Counted from the first letter of the stretch, positions 17,611-26,854 are shown. The stretch: DNA of 64,000 bases from Paenibacillus_AQ nitricinens (GCF_052056485.1 NZ_CP183948.1:6200001-6264000); one strand, 5' to 3'. Notes: generated from the sequence alone by a model not told the origin. Numbers and translations are program-made.

Positions 17611-18780
17611 TTATCGTTCAATACATGTGATGAATTCCCCCACTATTACCTTCCAATCAAAATACTTAATAACATATTCTTTCCCACCGGTACCCATCTT
17701 GCCTCTTAAGTCATCATTCTTTAACATAACATTTAGACAATATTCAAATTCGTTATAATCGGTATAATACAACCCTGCATTACCACGATCACAATGTCCT
17801 ACTAAAACATCACATTGTCCGTTAACTAGTACTGGTGTTTCATAGTATAGACTCTCAAGTACAACCATTGATAGGCTCTCGAACTTAGACGGCATCACTA
17901 GAATTTTTGCTATCTTCATTGCAGCAAACTTTTCTTCATCAGAGACAAAACCCAGCGGGATAATATCGGGATCCTTAGGAATATCAATGACCGATTTGCC
18001 AATCAATACTAATTTCGGGACATTGGGTTCTATTTTTTTATATTTTAGATAATAGTCAAATAACTCTTTACATCCCTTGGATTCATCAATTCTACCAACA
18101 TACAAAATAAAATCCTCATTCACCTTAAATTTATCTTTAAATGCTTGAATATTTATTTCTTTTTCAGGGACATCTACTCCTACCCCGGCAACAACATTAT
18201 TGATATATTGATTCTTAAAGGTTTTATGAACAAATTGTTTTTCCTCCTCTGTGAGAAAAACAATAGATTGAGGAAGGTGAAATAATGGCTTGAACATAGA
18301 AAAATAAATATAAGGCTCATCATGAGCTGTAGGGACAAGAATAGCTTTTTCCGCAGCCTGGGGAAGGCCAAAAAAAGTTGTGAAATAAAGATACGTAAAA
18401 AAAATGATCTTATGATATTGACCATGATTATTTTGGATATACTCAATGAGATCAAACGATGCCGGGCCTTGAGCTTTCATCCATTCTAATTCATCGTATA
18501 CATTTCTGTTTTTTTTTGTGAAGATACCTTCATTAATTTTATTGAATATTTTATTATCTCTAGGAAAGTCAGTTTTAAATCTTCGAATAGTAATATTATT
18601 TATAGAATCTATATCATGTTCGTAATAATTCTCCCAGGTAACATAATCTATTGCTTTGGTAGTTATAATTTCCACGTCGTAAAACTGGCTTAGTTTCTCC
18701 GCAATTAAGCGGCAACTCAATTCAGACCCACCGTTAACTTCAAGTCCATATCTCTGTATTACAATAGCTATTTTTTTCAT
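17611..18780 (-). CDS. family 4 glycosyltransferase
   Basis: This is a 389-aa GT-B glycosyltransferase. It starts KKIAIVIQRYGLEVNGGSE, with the acceptor-side glycine loop. The donor half shows LYVGRIDESKGCKELFDYY, VLIGKS, AKILVMPSKFESLSMVVLESLYYETPVLV (Ex7E motif) and GNAGLYY. It resembles the gene at 19866-21056 along its whole length, which suggests duplication. I chose ATG at 18780, where MKKIA begins, with GGGGGG just upstream; a start at 18807 would overlap the preceding gene by four bases. Specificity is unknown. Confidence 0.84.
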   Translation of the reverse strand: MKKIAIVIQRYGLEVNGGSELSCRLIAEKLSQFYDVEIITTKAIDYVTWENYYEHDIDSINNITIRRFKTDFPRDNKIFNKINEGIFTKKNRNVYDELEWMKAQGPASFDLIEYIQNNHGQYHKIIFFTYLYFTTFFGLPQAAEKAILVPTAHDEPYIYFSMFKPLFHLPQSIVFLTEEEKQFVHKTFKNQYINNVVAGVGVDVPEKEINIQAFKDKFKVNEDFILYVGRIDESKGCKELFDYYLKYKKIEPNVPKLVLIGKSVIDIPKDPDIIPLGFVSDEEKFAAMKIAKILVMPSKFESLSMVVLESLYYETPVLVNGQCDVLVGHCDRGNAGLYYTDYNEFEYCLNVMLKNDDLRGKMGTGGKEYVIKYFDWKVIVGEFITCIER

Positions 18781-18803
18781 AAGCCCCCCACGATAACTTT
18801 TCG

Positions 18804-19859
18804 TCAAATAATAAATTGTTTCAATATATTTTTAAATTGATCTTCCGCACTCGTTTTCGAATATTTCTGCAGTTGATTTCTTTGATTATGATGGATTTTA
18901 GATTTCAATTCTTCGTCTTTTAGTATAACGTTCATTAGTTCTGCTATTTCCTTATGATTTTTTTCTAACGTTACTATTCCACCATTTCCCAGTGTCTCTG
19001 TAACTGCAGTACTTTTATACGCAACAATAGGGAGATCAAAATACATAGCCTCAATAATCGGAACACAAAAACCCTCATGCTCACTCATACACAAGAACAA
19101 GTCAGAATGATTATAATAATTAAGTATGTCATTAAATGGAATGTGTCCTGTGATATTCACAGAGTCTTCTAACTTTAAATGCTGAACTAATTTTTGTAGT
19201 TCTCTATAATATCTATCCATACCTTCATAAGATCCTACCAATGACAATTTAGAACTTTTATTAATATAATTACGATAATAATAGAATGATTTTATAATAT
19301 CCTCTTGTTTTTTATTTGGAGCGATTCTCCCTACAAATAAAATATTTATATTTTCATCTTTTTTATCTATGGGAAACTTTTTAAAATCCGATTTCGTAGT
19401 ATAATCTTCATAATTGATAATAATAGAGCTAGTAAATGTATTTTTATAGTTAAGCACTTCAAGTTCTAAACGATTAAACTCCGAATCCGCGATTGCCAAA
19501 TCAATGTAATTAGATAGAAAGGCCAGTTGTTCTCTTCCTTCTTCACACAGTTTCTTCAACACACCACTGTATCCAACAAAGAAGTGAGCAGGAGTTACGT
19601 TATGATACACCAATATTTTCTTTTTTTTAAAACTTGGGATTTCATATGCCAAATCGCTACCTGTGGAAAGATGATAAATTATCGTTTGATCTTTTGGACA
19701 CAAAGACGCTTTTTTGGCATACCTCTCCATTTTCGGATGTATGTTCTGTGCATAAATATTCGATTCAATCCCCATGTCCCTCAATATTTTCATTATATTA
19801 ACAGCCGAATTGCTTACTGCATCTCCATAACTAAGTGTAGGAAGTATTTGATTGATCAT
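18804..19859 (-). CDS. family 4 glycosyltransferase
   Basis: This 351-aa GT-B enzyme shows INILFVGRIAPNKKQEDIIKSF, SLVGSYEGMDRYY, HSDLFLCMSEHEGFCVPIIEAMYFDLPIVAY (donor-site ExxxxxxxE motif) and an N-terminal acceptor domain starting INQILPTLSYGDAVSN. This arrangement is common in mannosyl/rhamnosyltransferases of the WbdB/WbpY kind, but the sugar cannot be named with confidence. GGAGCAGGAG lies 9 bases before the ATG, inside the end of the upstream gene, so expression is coupled. It sits between two related GT4 genes. Confidence 0.85.
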   Translation of the reverse strand: MINQILPTLSYGDAVSNSAVNIMKILRDMGIESNIYAQNIHPKMERYAKKASLCPKDQTIIYHLSTGSDLAYEIPSFKKKKILVYHNVTPAHFFVGYSGVLKKLCEEGREQLAFLSNYIDLAIADSEFNRLELEVLNYKNTFTSSIIINYEDYTTKSDFKKFPIDKKDENINILFVGRIAPNKKQEDIIKSFYYYRNYINKSSKLSLVGSYEGMDRYYRELQKLVQHLKLEDSVNITGHIPFNDILNYYNHSDLFLCMSEHEGFCVPIIEAMYFDLPIVAYKSTAVTETLGNGGIVTLEKNHKEIAELMNVILKDEELKSKIHHNQRNQLQKYSKTSAEDQFKNILKQFII

Positions 19860-19865
19860 TAATTT

Positions 19866-21056
19866 TTACTCCTGCTCCTGAAAACATGTTTTTAAGAAAT
19901 CAATATATTCATCTATAACAAAATCCCAATCAAAATTTTTCTGAACATACAACTTTCCGTTATTGCCCATTTTATTACTTAAATCAGGATTTGATAGCAT
20001 AAGTTCTAAACAAGCCTCGAATTCTCGATAATTTCCATAATATAATCCACCATTAGATTCAATACAAAAGTTCTTAGTTACAGCACATTCTTCAAAAACT
20101 AGAATAGGTCTACCGCTGTACCAACTTTCCATAATAACTATTGAAAAGCTTTCATTGGGTGAAGGATTACATAGAAGTTCTGATGCTCCATATGCATCAT
20201 ACTTATCTTGTTCCGGTATAAAACCTAAATCAATTACATTGCTTTTAATATCTTCAGGAATGTCTATTTGTCCACCACCGATTAATATAAGATCCACTTC
20301 AAACTTTTTTTCATTTCTAAATTTCGAAAAATAGTTTAATAGAATATGGACATTTTTACCGTGGTCTTTTCGTCCTGCGTATAGTATGAATGGGTTTTTA
20401 ATATTATATTTTTCCTTGAATCTTTTAGGGGAAGATTCGAAACGGCTTATACCCAATCCCAAAACTCTCTGTTTAATATTCTCTATTGGAAATTGTTTAT
20501 TTGCCCATTCCGCCTCTGCTGATGAAAAAAAGGAGAAACCCTTTACCTTACTATATACTTTTCTGAAATTTTCAAAATAAGCATAACTTTCATCATGAAA
20601 TGCTGGGATAAGAACAGCCTTCTCTAGAACTCTCTGTGCACCAAAATATGTTGTACCAAACATGTATGGAATAAATATGAAACCTGAGTAGAGTTCCTTA
20701 TTATCATCAAGATACTTTTCGAGCTCTAAGCTATTGACCATGTTCTCCAAAAATGTCTCTTCTTCTTCTATAGTAATAGATATATTATTCATTAACTTGT
20801 AATTAACTTCATCGAATTTTTGAGTATTTCTTTTTTTCACCTTAAACCTTCTAACTACAACCCCATTTATTAGTTCCATGCCTGGTTTATAAAAGTTTTC
20901 ATTCCAATCACTACTAAACTGTTTAACACAGGTGGTTAGTATCTCCACTTTTACGCCTTTAGCAGCCAATCTCTCTGCAATATTTCTACATGCTGCTTCT
21001 GAGCCACCAGGTATGTCAATAGCATACCAAGGGATAACAAATGCTATCTTATTCAT
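19866..21056 (-). CDS. family 4 glycosyltransferase
   Basis: This is a 396-aa GT-B glycosyltransferase. It starts NKIAFVIPWYAIDIPGGSEAACRNIAERL. The donor half has ILYAGRKDHGKNVHILLNYF, LILIGGGQIDIPED and LLCNPSPNESFSIVIMESWYSGRPILVFE (Ex7E motif). It is a paralogue of the enzyme at 17611-18780. ATG at 21056 has AAGAAGGGG just before it and overlaps the upstream stop by eight bases; an earlier in-frame start lies deep inside the upstream gene and is unlikely. Specificity is unknown. Confidence 0.85.
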   Translation of the reverse strand: MNKIAFVIPWYAIDIPGGSEAACRNIAERLAAKGVKVEILTTCVKQFSSDWNENFYKPGMELINGVVVRRFKVKKRNTQKFDEVNYKLMNNISITIEEEETFLENMVNSLELEKYLDDNKELYSGFIFIPYMFGTTYFGAQRVLEKAVLIPAFHDESYAYFENFRKVYSKVKGFSFFSSAEAEWANKQFPIENIKQRVLGLGISRFESSPKRFKEKYNIKNPFILYAGRKDHGKNVHILLNYFSKFRNEKKFEVDLILIGGGQIDIPEDIKSNVIDLGFIPEQDKYDAYGASELLCNPSPNESFSIVIMESWYSGRPILVFEECAVTKNFCIESNGGLYYGNYREFEACLELMLSNPDLSNKMGNNGKLYVQKNFDWDFVIDEYIDFLKTCFQEQE

Positions 21057-21498
21057 GTTTCCCCTTCTTTTCCACGCTATCATTATTTTGTGTTTTATCA
21101 ATTATAGTGGAATTCATTTTTTGGAGTTCCATATTCTTTATTTGCGATATCAATTCATTATAAGTTTTCACTACATTCGCATTAAATTCCGTTTGTCTTT
21201 CAACAATCGGGTTAATATACCATCCAAGAACTTTTCTTATTACTTTTTTCACAAAAACTATTAACCCTCCAACAATTTTTCTGTTAGATATAATAGGAGT
21301 AACCGCTGAATTATTCCACGTTCTATTTAGCACTAATTGATATTCCTCTAATAACGAGATATTAATTGCTTGTTCATTATTGATCTCATTTAATGTAATT
21401 GTTAAATCATTGGGATATTCTCTTTTATTTATATTTTCTCTAATCTGTTTCATTATTTCTTTAACATTAACATTTTCATCATCGATTTCAATTTCCAT
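21049..21498 (-). CDS. small protein with a membrane-proximal amphipathic module, unknown function
   Basis: I do not recognise a functional domain in this 149-aa protein. Residues 81-110 (including VIRKVLGWYINP and RQTEFNANVV) closely match residues about 60-88 of the FkbM methyltransferase encoded next to it (LKKVVSRLFKWYTDP, QIEFNNAVTP). Both are basic and hydrophobic, followed by a predicted coiled coil. A shared anchoring or docking element for a glycan-assembly complex is a reasonable guess. The catalytic half present in the neighbour is absent here, so this may be a truncated derivative or an independent scaffold. ATG at 21498 has GAGGGAG 9 bases upstream. The end overlaps the next gene by eight bases. 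Confidence 0.7.
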   Translation of the reverse strand: MEIEIDDENVNVKEIMKQIRENINKREYPNDLTITLNEINNEQAINISLLEEYQLVLNRTWNNSAVTPIISNRKIVGGLIVFVKKVIRKVLGWYINPIVERQTEFNANVVKTYNELISQIKNMELQKMNSTIIDKTQNNDSVEKKGKHE

Positions 21499-21539
21499 TA
21501 TTATAACTCCCTCTATACATTTTTCCATTATATTGAATT

Positions 21540-22787
21540 TTAAGTTTTACTATCAAGATATTCTTTATCAATGAAAATCGAGTTTATACCTGTATATGCA
21601 TATTCTTCATAACCTCTTGTTTCAATAAAAGACTTAATTTCCATATTTTTAGTGTCATAGGCAAGTTTTATATCGTAATCAATCATTTCAATAACAATCA
21701 TGAGTGGTCTGTATTTTACGTAATCTATGGAATGTAATATTTCTATATCTTTTCCTTCTAAATCAATCGATAAAATAGTTGGAGCTTTACCCAAATAATT
21801 TTCTGCGATATCATTGAAAGAGATAGAACTTATAACCTTTTTATCGATGACCTTTAGTGCTGGATTTATCTCACACATATCAATTGTTGATTCATAATTA
21901 GTAGTACTTAACCCATCTACGTTCATAATGTAAAACTCAACTTCATTCCCCGTTATTGTATCTACACAATTATTCAAAACAACATCTCTGTTTCTAAAAA
22001 ATTTAAGTTCTGGTATCAAATTAGGGTTCGCTTCTACTATAACTCCCTTAGAACCTTGACTATAGAAGAAATAAGTATTGCTTAGGTTTTTCGGGTGATT
22101 AGCACCTAAATCGATATAAGTAACCTGACTGTATGGAATCCCTAGAACGCGTATAACATAATCTAAAATGTTATCTTCACCAGCTTGTGAGTATGAGTTC
22201 ATGTAATAAGTCTCAGTGTTCTCTAGGATTTTAAGTTCATCCAACTTATTTAATCTATCTGCAAAACCACTAACCTCGTTTGAAATAAGCTGTTTCTCTT
22301 TTTCGTTCTGAAGAATTAGTTCATCATAGTATTTATACCTTTTATTGATATTATCTAATTGCTCATTATAAGAAGCTATCATCTTATCATACTGTTCCTG
22401 CTGTATTTGAAGTCGCAAAGATAACTCCTCATACTCAGATTGAGTACTCTGGATTTTACCATTTAAGTTTTTAGTGATATTTAGGAGCTCATTTAACAAT
22501 TCAGTGCTTTTACCAATCGCCGGTGTAACAGCATTGTTAAACTCAATTTGTTGAAAGGCTAATGGATCCGTATACCATTTAAATAGTCTACTAACAACTT
22601 TTTTAAGTATATTTTTAAATGGATTTCTAACTTTCGATTGTAATCTCCAATGTATATCTGGATTATTATCTCTTGTTATTAGCATTTTATTAATATAACT
22701 TTCAATTTCAACGATTTTCTTATCAGTCACATTATTTAACGCATAAGGATCTTGTGGTTCATTTACAGAATCACTTTGTTCATTCAA
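21540..22787 (-). CDS. FkbM family methyltransferase with N-terminal coiled coil (possible chain-capping enzyme)
   Basis: This 415-aa protein has three parts. Residues 1-90 end in a basic amphipathic module (KKVVSRLFKWYTDP). Residues about 90-190 are rich in E, Q, K and L and look like a long coiled coil. Residues about 195-410 form an SAM-dependent FkbM methyltransferase, with YIDLGANHPKNLSN (SAM loop), GVIVEANPNLIPEL and ILSIDLEGKDIEIL. FkbM enzymes O-methylate sugars. Its place next to Wzt/Wzm, plus the coiled coil, recalls WbdD of E. coli O9a, which caps polymannan chains and measures their length. That analogy is inferred; there is no kinase domain here. The start appears to be TTG with GGGGGAG 7 bases before it. 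Confidence 0.82.
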   Translation of the reverse strand: MNEQSDSVNEPQDPYALNNVTDKKIVEIESYINKMLITRDNNPDIHWRLQSKVRNPFKNILKKVVSRLFKWYTDPLAFQQIEFNNAVTPAIGKSTELLNELLNITKNLNGKIQSTQSEYEELSLRLQIQQEQYDKMIASYNEQLDNINKRYKYYDELILQNEKEKQLISNEVSGFADRLNKLDELKILENTETYYMNSYSQAGEDNILDYVIRVLGIPYSQVTYIDLGANHPKNLSNTYFFYSQGSKGVIVEANPNLIPELKFFRNRDVVLNNCVDTITGNEVEFYIMNVDGLSTTNYESTIDMCEINPALKVIDKKVISSISFNDIAENYLGKAPTILSIDLEGKDIEILHSIDYVKYRPLMIVIEMIDYDIKLAYDTKNMEIKSFIETRGYEEYAYTGINSIFIDKEYLDSKT

Positions 22788-22801
22788 ATCAATTCTCCCC
22801 C

Positions 22802-24091
22802 TTACGTATTCGTTTTGTTAATCAACCATTTGTGATCTACAGAGAAGACTCCCACCGATCTGTCGCTAGAAACAACGGTGAAATCCATATAGTACTTTAT
22901 AAAATCTAGCGCTCTATGACTACCATCCACAACTGCAACATTTAATTTATATCTCCCCGATAATAAATTACATTTATCATTAATAAATTCAACTGTACCA
23001 GTTGGATTAATATTCTCTAGTTTAATTTTATCTATCTCTGTGTTGTTCCCATAAATCAAAACATTATCCGAATTATAAAAGCCCATACCAAAAATATACT
23101 TTTTTTGTGGACTGTTAACTATATAATCAATCTCAATAGTGAATGGTTTCCCTCCCATGATAACATTTGTTGCTTCTCCACTATGATTGATAATTCTAGC
23201 ATCAATAATTTCAACTTCTTTAGAGCCCCATCTTACATCTTCGCTGAATTGAGGTACAGATTCATTCTCATTTGTTTCTATTTTCTTCGTAATATCTTGT
23301 TCCTTTTTAATATCTTCATTGCTATCAAATTCAGTTTGTCTTTGTTCAACAAACTTCTCGTTCATATGTTGTTGATAGAGATTAATAATCTTATCGGGCT
23401 GCCCTTGCTCAATTATTTGACCCTTATCTAGCCAAATAACTCTATCGCAAATTTTTTCAACCGTACCTAAATCATGAGTCACAATTACGATAGTAGCACC
23501 ATTTTTTTTAAAACTATCAATTTTATCAAAGCACTTTTTTTGGAAATTCTCATCACCAACTGACAGAATTTCATCTATGAGTAATATTTCTGGATCTACG
23601 TTAATCGCAACAGAAAAAGCTAGACGCATATACATTCCAGACGAATAAGTTCTCACGGGATTATCAATAAAATCTCCGAGTTCTGAAAAACTGATTATGT
23701 CCCCTAGTTTTCCCTCTATTTCTTTTCTAGATAGCCCAAAGATAGCAGCATTAGTATAAATATTTTCTCGACCAGTAAAGTCCGGATGGAAACCAGCACC
23801 TAATTCTATCAAACTAGAAATCCGTCCATCTACTGTTATTTTACCGCTATCAGGATATAGTATTTTGGTAATCAATTTTAACAGCGTACTTTTCCCACAA
23901 CCATTATGACCAATTAAAGCAACCGTTTCACCTTTTTTTATATCTAGGCTAACCTCTTTAACAGCAAAAAAATCACTATAGTCATTACTTCGTAATTTCA
24001 ATATTTTCTCTTTTAATGTAAGGGGTTTATCATGGTAGATCTTAAACGCCTTGTTTACATTTTCAATGGATATAACAACCGATTCTTCCAT
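22802..24091 (-). CDS. wzt: polysaccharide ABC exporter, ATP-binding subunit Wzt with C-terminal glycan-binding domain
   Basis: This ATPase drives export of lipid-linked polysaccharide through Wzm. The 429-aa protein has an N-terminal ABC domain with Walker A ALIGHNGCGKSTLLK, the Wzt-type GAGFHPDFTGRENIY, the signature YSSGMYMRLAFSVAI, Walker B ILLIDEILSVGDENFQKK and VTHDLGTVEKICDRV. After a charged, low-complexity linker (about 245-285) comes a Wzt_C domain (about 285-429: VEIIDARIINHSGE, IEIDYIVNSPQKKY, SGRYKLNVAVVD). In E. coli O9a this kind of domain binds the chain cap. ATG at 24091 has GGAGG 9 bases before it; an upstream start would overlap wzm by 56 bases. It follows wzm by one base. 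Confidence 0.93.
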   Translation of the reverse strand: MEESVVISIENVNKAFKIYHDKPLTLKEKILKLRSNDYSDFFAVKEVSLDIKKGETVALIGHNGCGKSTLLKLITKILYPDSGKITVDGRISSLIELGAGFHPDFTGRENIYTNAAIFGLSRKEIEGKLGDIISFSELGDFIDNPVRTYSSGMYMRLAFSVAINVDPEILLIDEILSVGDENFQKKCFDKIDSFKKNGATIVIVTHDLGTVEKICDRVIWLDKGQIIEQGQPDKIINLYQQHMNEKFVEQRQTEFDSNEDIKKEQDITKKIETNENESVPQFSEDVRWGSKEVEIIDARIINHSGEATNVIMGGKPFTIEIDYIVNSPQKKYIFGMGFYNSDNVLIYGNNTEIDKIKLENINPTGTVEFINDKCNLLSGRYKLNVAVVDGSHRALDFIKYYMDFTVVSSDRSVGVFSVDHKWLINKTNT

Positions 24092-24092
24092 A

Positions 24093-24869
24093 TTATAATT
24101 CCTCCGCAAATGACTTTTCACATTTTTGGAATACAGCGATCCCAACAATCAATATTACGATCCCAAAAACCCCAGCATAGGCCAATGGTCCCCACTCTGG
24201 AGATTTTCCATATAACAACACATTACGAAAAGCTCCTATCACTGGAACCATGGGATTAAATGCAACTAAATCAGCAGCTGACTTCGGAAAAATATCAACA
24301 GCAAAAACAATCGGAGTTACATAAAACCACACCATTGTTAAAATATTAACAATATGTTCTAAATCCCTAAATTTCACATACAAAGCTGAAAAAATAAGAG
24401 AAAATCCTAATGCAAGTATAAATTCTAACAAAAGAATTACAGGTAGCCATAACACATTAAGTGTTAATGAAACATTCGTAATTAATAGTGCTGGAAAAAC
24501 AATAATTAATCCAAAAACATAATTCATTAAATTTGTACCAACAATAGAAAGAGGAAGGATTATTCTCGGAAAATAAATCTTCTTAACTAAATTTGCCTCT
24601 CCCACGATACTGGTTGTCGATCCTTGTATAGATGATGTAAAAAAAATCCACGGAAGTAGAGCAACAAAAAGAAACATAGGGTAGTTTTCCTGATTATTCT
24701 TAAGAATCAAAGGGAATACAATTGAATATACCAATAGTTGAAGTAATGGATTGACAAAAGTCCACAAAAAACCAAGAAAAGACCCTTTATAGCGCGAGCG
24801 TAAATTCTTTCTAATAACGCTTACTAACATTTGTCTGTAAGCAAAAACTTCCTTAAACGAATTTATCAT
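24093..24869 (-). CDS. wzm: polysaccharide ABC exporter, membrane subunit Wzm
   Basis: This 258-aa ABC-2 type permease has six membrane segments and forms the channel for the completed lipid-linked glycan. The N-terminal RQMLVSVIRKNLRSRYKGSFLGFLWTFVNPLLQLLVYSIVF is the typical amphipathic start of Wzm/TagG proteins, followed by PWIFFTSSIQGSTTSIVGEANLVKK and FPRIILPL. The C-terminal FNPMVPVIGAFRNVLLYGKSPEW is also family-like. The gene is immediately upstream of wzt, and the wzt ribosome site lies within its last codons. An ABC route implies that the chain is finished in the cytoplasm before export, unlike Wzx/Wzy systems; no wzx or wzy was found in this locus. Confidence 0.93.
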   Translation of the reverse strand: MINSFKEVFAYRQMLVSVIRKNLRSRYKGSFLGFLWTFVNPLLQLLVYSIVFPLILKNNQENYPMFLFVALLPWIFFTSSIQGSTTSIVGEANLVKKIYFPRIILPLSIVGTNLMNYVFGLIIVFPALLITNVSLTLNVLWLPVILLLEFILALGFSLIFSALYVKFRDLEHIVNILTMVWFYVTPIVFAVDIFPKSAADLVAFNPMVPVIGAFRNVLLYGKSPEWGPLAYAGVFGIVILIVGIAVFQKCEKSFAEEL

Positions 24870-24899
24870 TACTCAATCCACCTAAATCTATATTTGTGA

Positions 24900-25841
24900 T
24901 TATCCCCTCATATTTAGCCAGTAATTATAAATATCAAGTAGACTCTCGTCCAAAGAAATTTTCGGCTTCCACCCCGTCAAATTTTCCAATTTCTTACTTG
25001 ATCCATAATATTCATGAACATTAGAAGGTCTGAATTTTCCCGGGTCAACTATGACTTCAATATTTTTATTAGAAAAAGATACGAGTGTTGTTAAAATTTG
25101 CTCAATAGAAGTGCATATTCCAGAACATATATTGTATATTTCTGTACTCTCCCCTTTTTCAAATAGCAGCCGATAGGCTTCAACAATATCTCTGACATCG
25201 GTGAAATCACGTTTACTGCTTAAGTCACCCACGTGAATTTTCGGTTCACCTTTTTCGTTCTCTATATCAACAATTTGCTTTGCAAAATCACTAGTTACAA
25301 ACCCTAGCTTCTGTCCAGGACCAATGTGATTAAAAGGTCTGGCATGTATAATATTCATTCCGTAAGATGCACTATAGTTCATTGCAAGTTTTGCAATTGC
25401 AAGCTTCGACACACCATATGGATTCATTGGATTAGTATCAGAGGTTTCTTTGATCGGTAGATCAGCTCCTACTCCATATTCTTCCGATGAACCTATCGAA
25501 ATTAATTTAACCTTACCAATTAGAGAACTATTTTTAACTGCATCCAATAAAATAATTGTTTCCATTACATTCGAAGAGAAGGTTTCACTCACGTGATCCC
25601 ATGAGTATTTCACTGAACTTTGTCCAGACAAATGAAAGATGACATCTGGACTTATATTGAGTAAAGCACTCTTAACGGATTCATAATTCGAAAAATCAAT
25701 AGGGACTACATTTAGTCCTTTAATAAAGGAGGGGGAGGAACTTCTAGTTCCGCCCCAAACTTCATACCCATTATTCAATAGATTACTAATCAAGTATTGT
25801 CCTACAAACCCACTAGCCCCCGTGATGAGTGCTCTCTTCAT
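24900..25841 (-). CDS. rmd: NAD-dependent epimerase/dehydratase family protein, GDP-6-deoxy-D-mannose reductase (Rmd)-like
   Basis: Rmd reduces GDP-4-keto-6-deoxy-D-mannose to GDP-D-rhamnose. The 313-aa short-chain dehydrogenase starts ALITGASGFVGQYLI, has SIGSSEEYG, the catalytic NPYGVSKLAIAKL (YxxxK), ARPFNHIGPGQ and DFTDVRDIVEAY, the pattern of Rmd and related reductases. It overlaps gmd by four bases (ATGA), and gmd follows manC, which gives the full GDP-D-rhamnose route. A GDP-fucose or GDP-talose reductase is an alternative; the close match in length and the HIGPGQ box favour Rmd. Confidence 0.82.
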   Translation of the reverse strand: MKRALITGASGFVGQYLISNLLNNGYEVWGGTRSSSPSFIKGLNVVPIDFSNYESVKSALLNISPDVIFHLSGQSSVKYSWDHVSETFSSNVMETIILLDAVKNSSLIGKVKLISIGSSEEYGVGADLPIKETSDTNPMNPYGVSKLAIAKLAMNYSASYGMNIIHARPFNHIGPGQKLGFVTSDFAKQIVDIENEKGEPKIHVGDLSSKRDFTDVRDIVEAYRLLFEKGESTEIYNICSGICTSIEQILTTLVSFSNKNIEVIVDPGKFRPSNVHEYYGSSKKLENLTGWKPKISLDESLLDIYNYWLNMRG

Positions 25842-26824
25842 TTTGTTATACCTGATGATGCAAATTTAGATACTTTCTCCAGATCACTATCCACCATCAT
25901 CTTCACTAGCTGCTCAAAGCCTACTTCAAGCTCCCAGCCCAATTTTTCTTTGGCCTTGGTGCAGTCACCGAGTAACAGATCTACTTCAGCTGGTCTTACA
26001 AACTTCTGATCAATTACAACATAATCTCTCCAGTTCAACCCAACATGGCTAAATGCGATTTCCACCAATTCTTCAATAGTATGTGTTTCGCCAGTCGAAA
26101 TCACGAAATCATCTGCTTTATCCTGTTGCAGCATCAACCACATAGCTCTCACGTAATCTCCAGCAAAACCCCAGTCTCTCTTTGCATCCAGATTACCTAA
26201 ACGAAGTTCGCTTTGCAGTCCCAACTTAATTCTTGCAACCGCATCAGTAACTTTACGAGTAACAAATTCAATTCCCCGGCGCGGAGATTCATGATTAAAC
26301 AAAATACCGGAGCAAGCATACATATTGTAGCTTTCTCTATAGTTTACTGTAATCCAGTGACCGTATACTTTAGCAACCCCGTAAGGACTACGAGGATAAA
26401 ATGGTGTAGTTTCTTTTTGTGGAGTTTCTACTACTTTACCAAACATTTCACTACTAGAAGCTTGATAGAACCTAGCATCCGGTTTTACTAAACGCACAGC
26501 CTCAAGCATGTTTGTCACACCTATCCCTGTTGCTTGTCCTGTAGCAACCGGTTGAATCCAAGAAGTAGCTACAAACGATTGAGCCGCTAAGTTATATACT
26601 TCATCTGGGTTAGAGATGCGTACTGCATTAATCAGAGAGCCCATATCAAGCAAATCTCCATCAATAAATTCTATTTCATTCTGCAAATGTTCGATATTCT
26701 CAAGAATTGGCACACTTGTTCTACGGCGTAAACCAAATACTTTATATCCTTTAGAAAGTAAGAGTTCTGCCAAATATGAACCGTCTTGTCCTGTAATACC
26801 AGTAATGAGTGCGTGTTTAGTCAT
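25838..26824 (-). CDS. gmd: GDP-mannose 4,6-dehydratase Gmd
   Basis: Gmd turns GDP-D-mannose into GDP-4-keto-6-deoxy-D-mannose with NADP+. The 328-aa protein begins ALITGITGQDGSYLAELLL, the GQDG motif specific to Gmd, followed by GLRRRTS. It has NLAAQSFVATSW, SSSEMFGKV, the catalytic SPYGVAKVYGHW and the FNHESPRRGIEFVTRKV stretch typical of the family. AAAGGGG precedes the ATG at 26824. It is coupled to rmd by a four-base overlap. Together with manC it supplies GDP-D-rhamnose. Confidence 0.95.
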   Translation of the reverse strand: MTKHALITGITGQDGSYLAELLLSKGYKVFGLRRRTSVPILENIEHLQNEIEFIDGDLLDMGSLINAVRISNPDEVYNLAAQSFVATSWIQPVATGQATGIGVTNMLEAVRLVKPDARFYQASSSEMFGKVVETPQKETTPFYPRSPYGVAKVYGHWITVNYRESYNMYACSGILFNHESPRRGIEFVTRKVTDAVARIKLGLQSELRLGNLDAKRDWGFAGDYVRAMWLMLQQDKADDFVISTGETHTIEELVEIAFSHVGLNWRDYVVIDQKFVRPAEVDLLLGDCTKAKEKLGWELEVGFEQLVKMMVDSDLEKVSKFASSGITK

Positions 26825-26854
26825 TGTAATAAATTCCCCTTTAATATTAATTAA

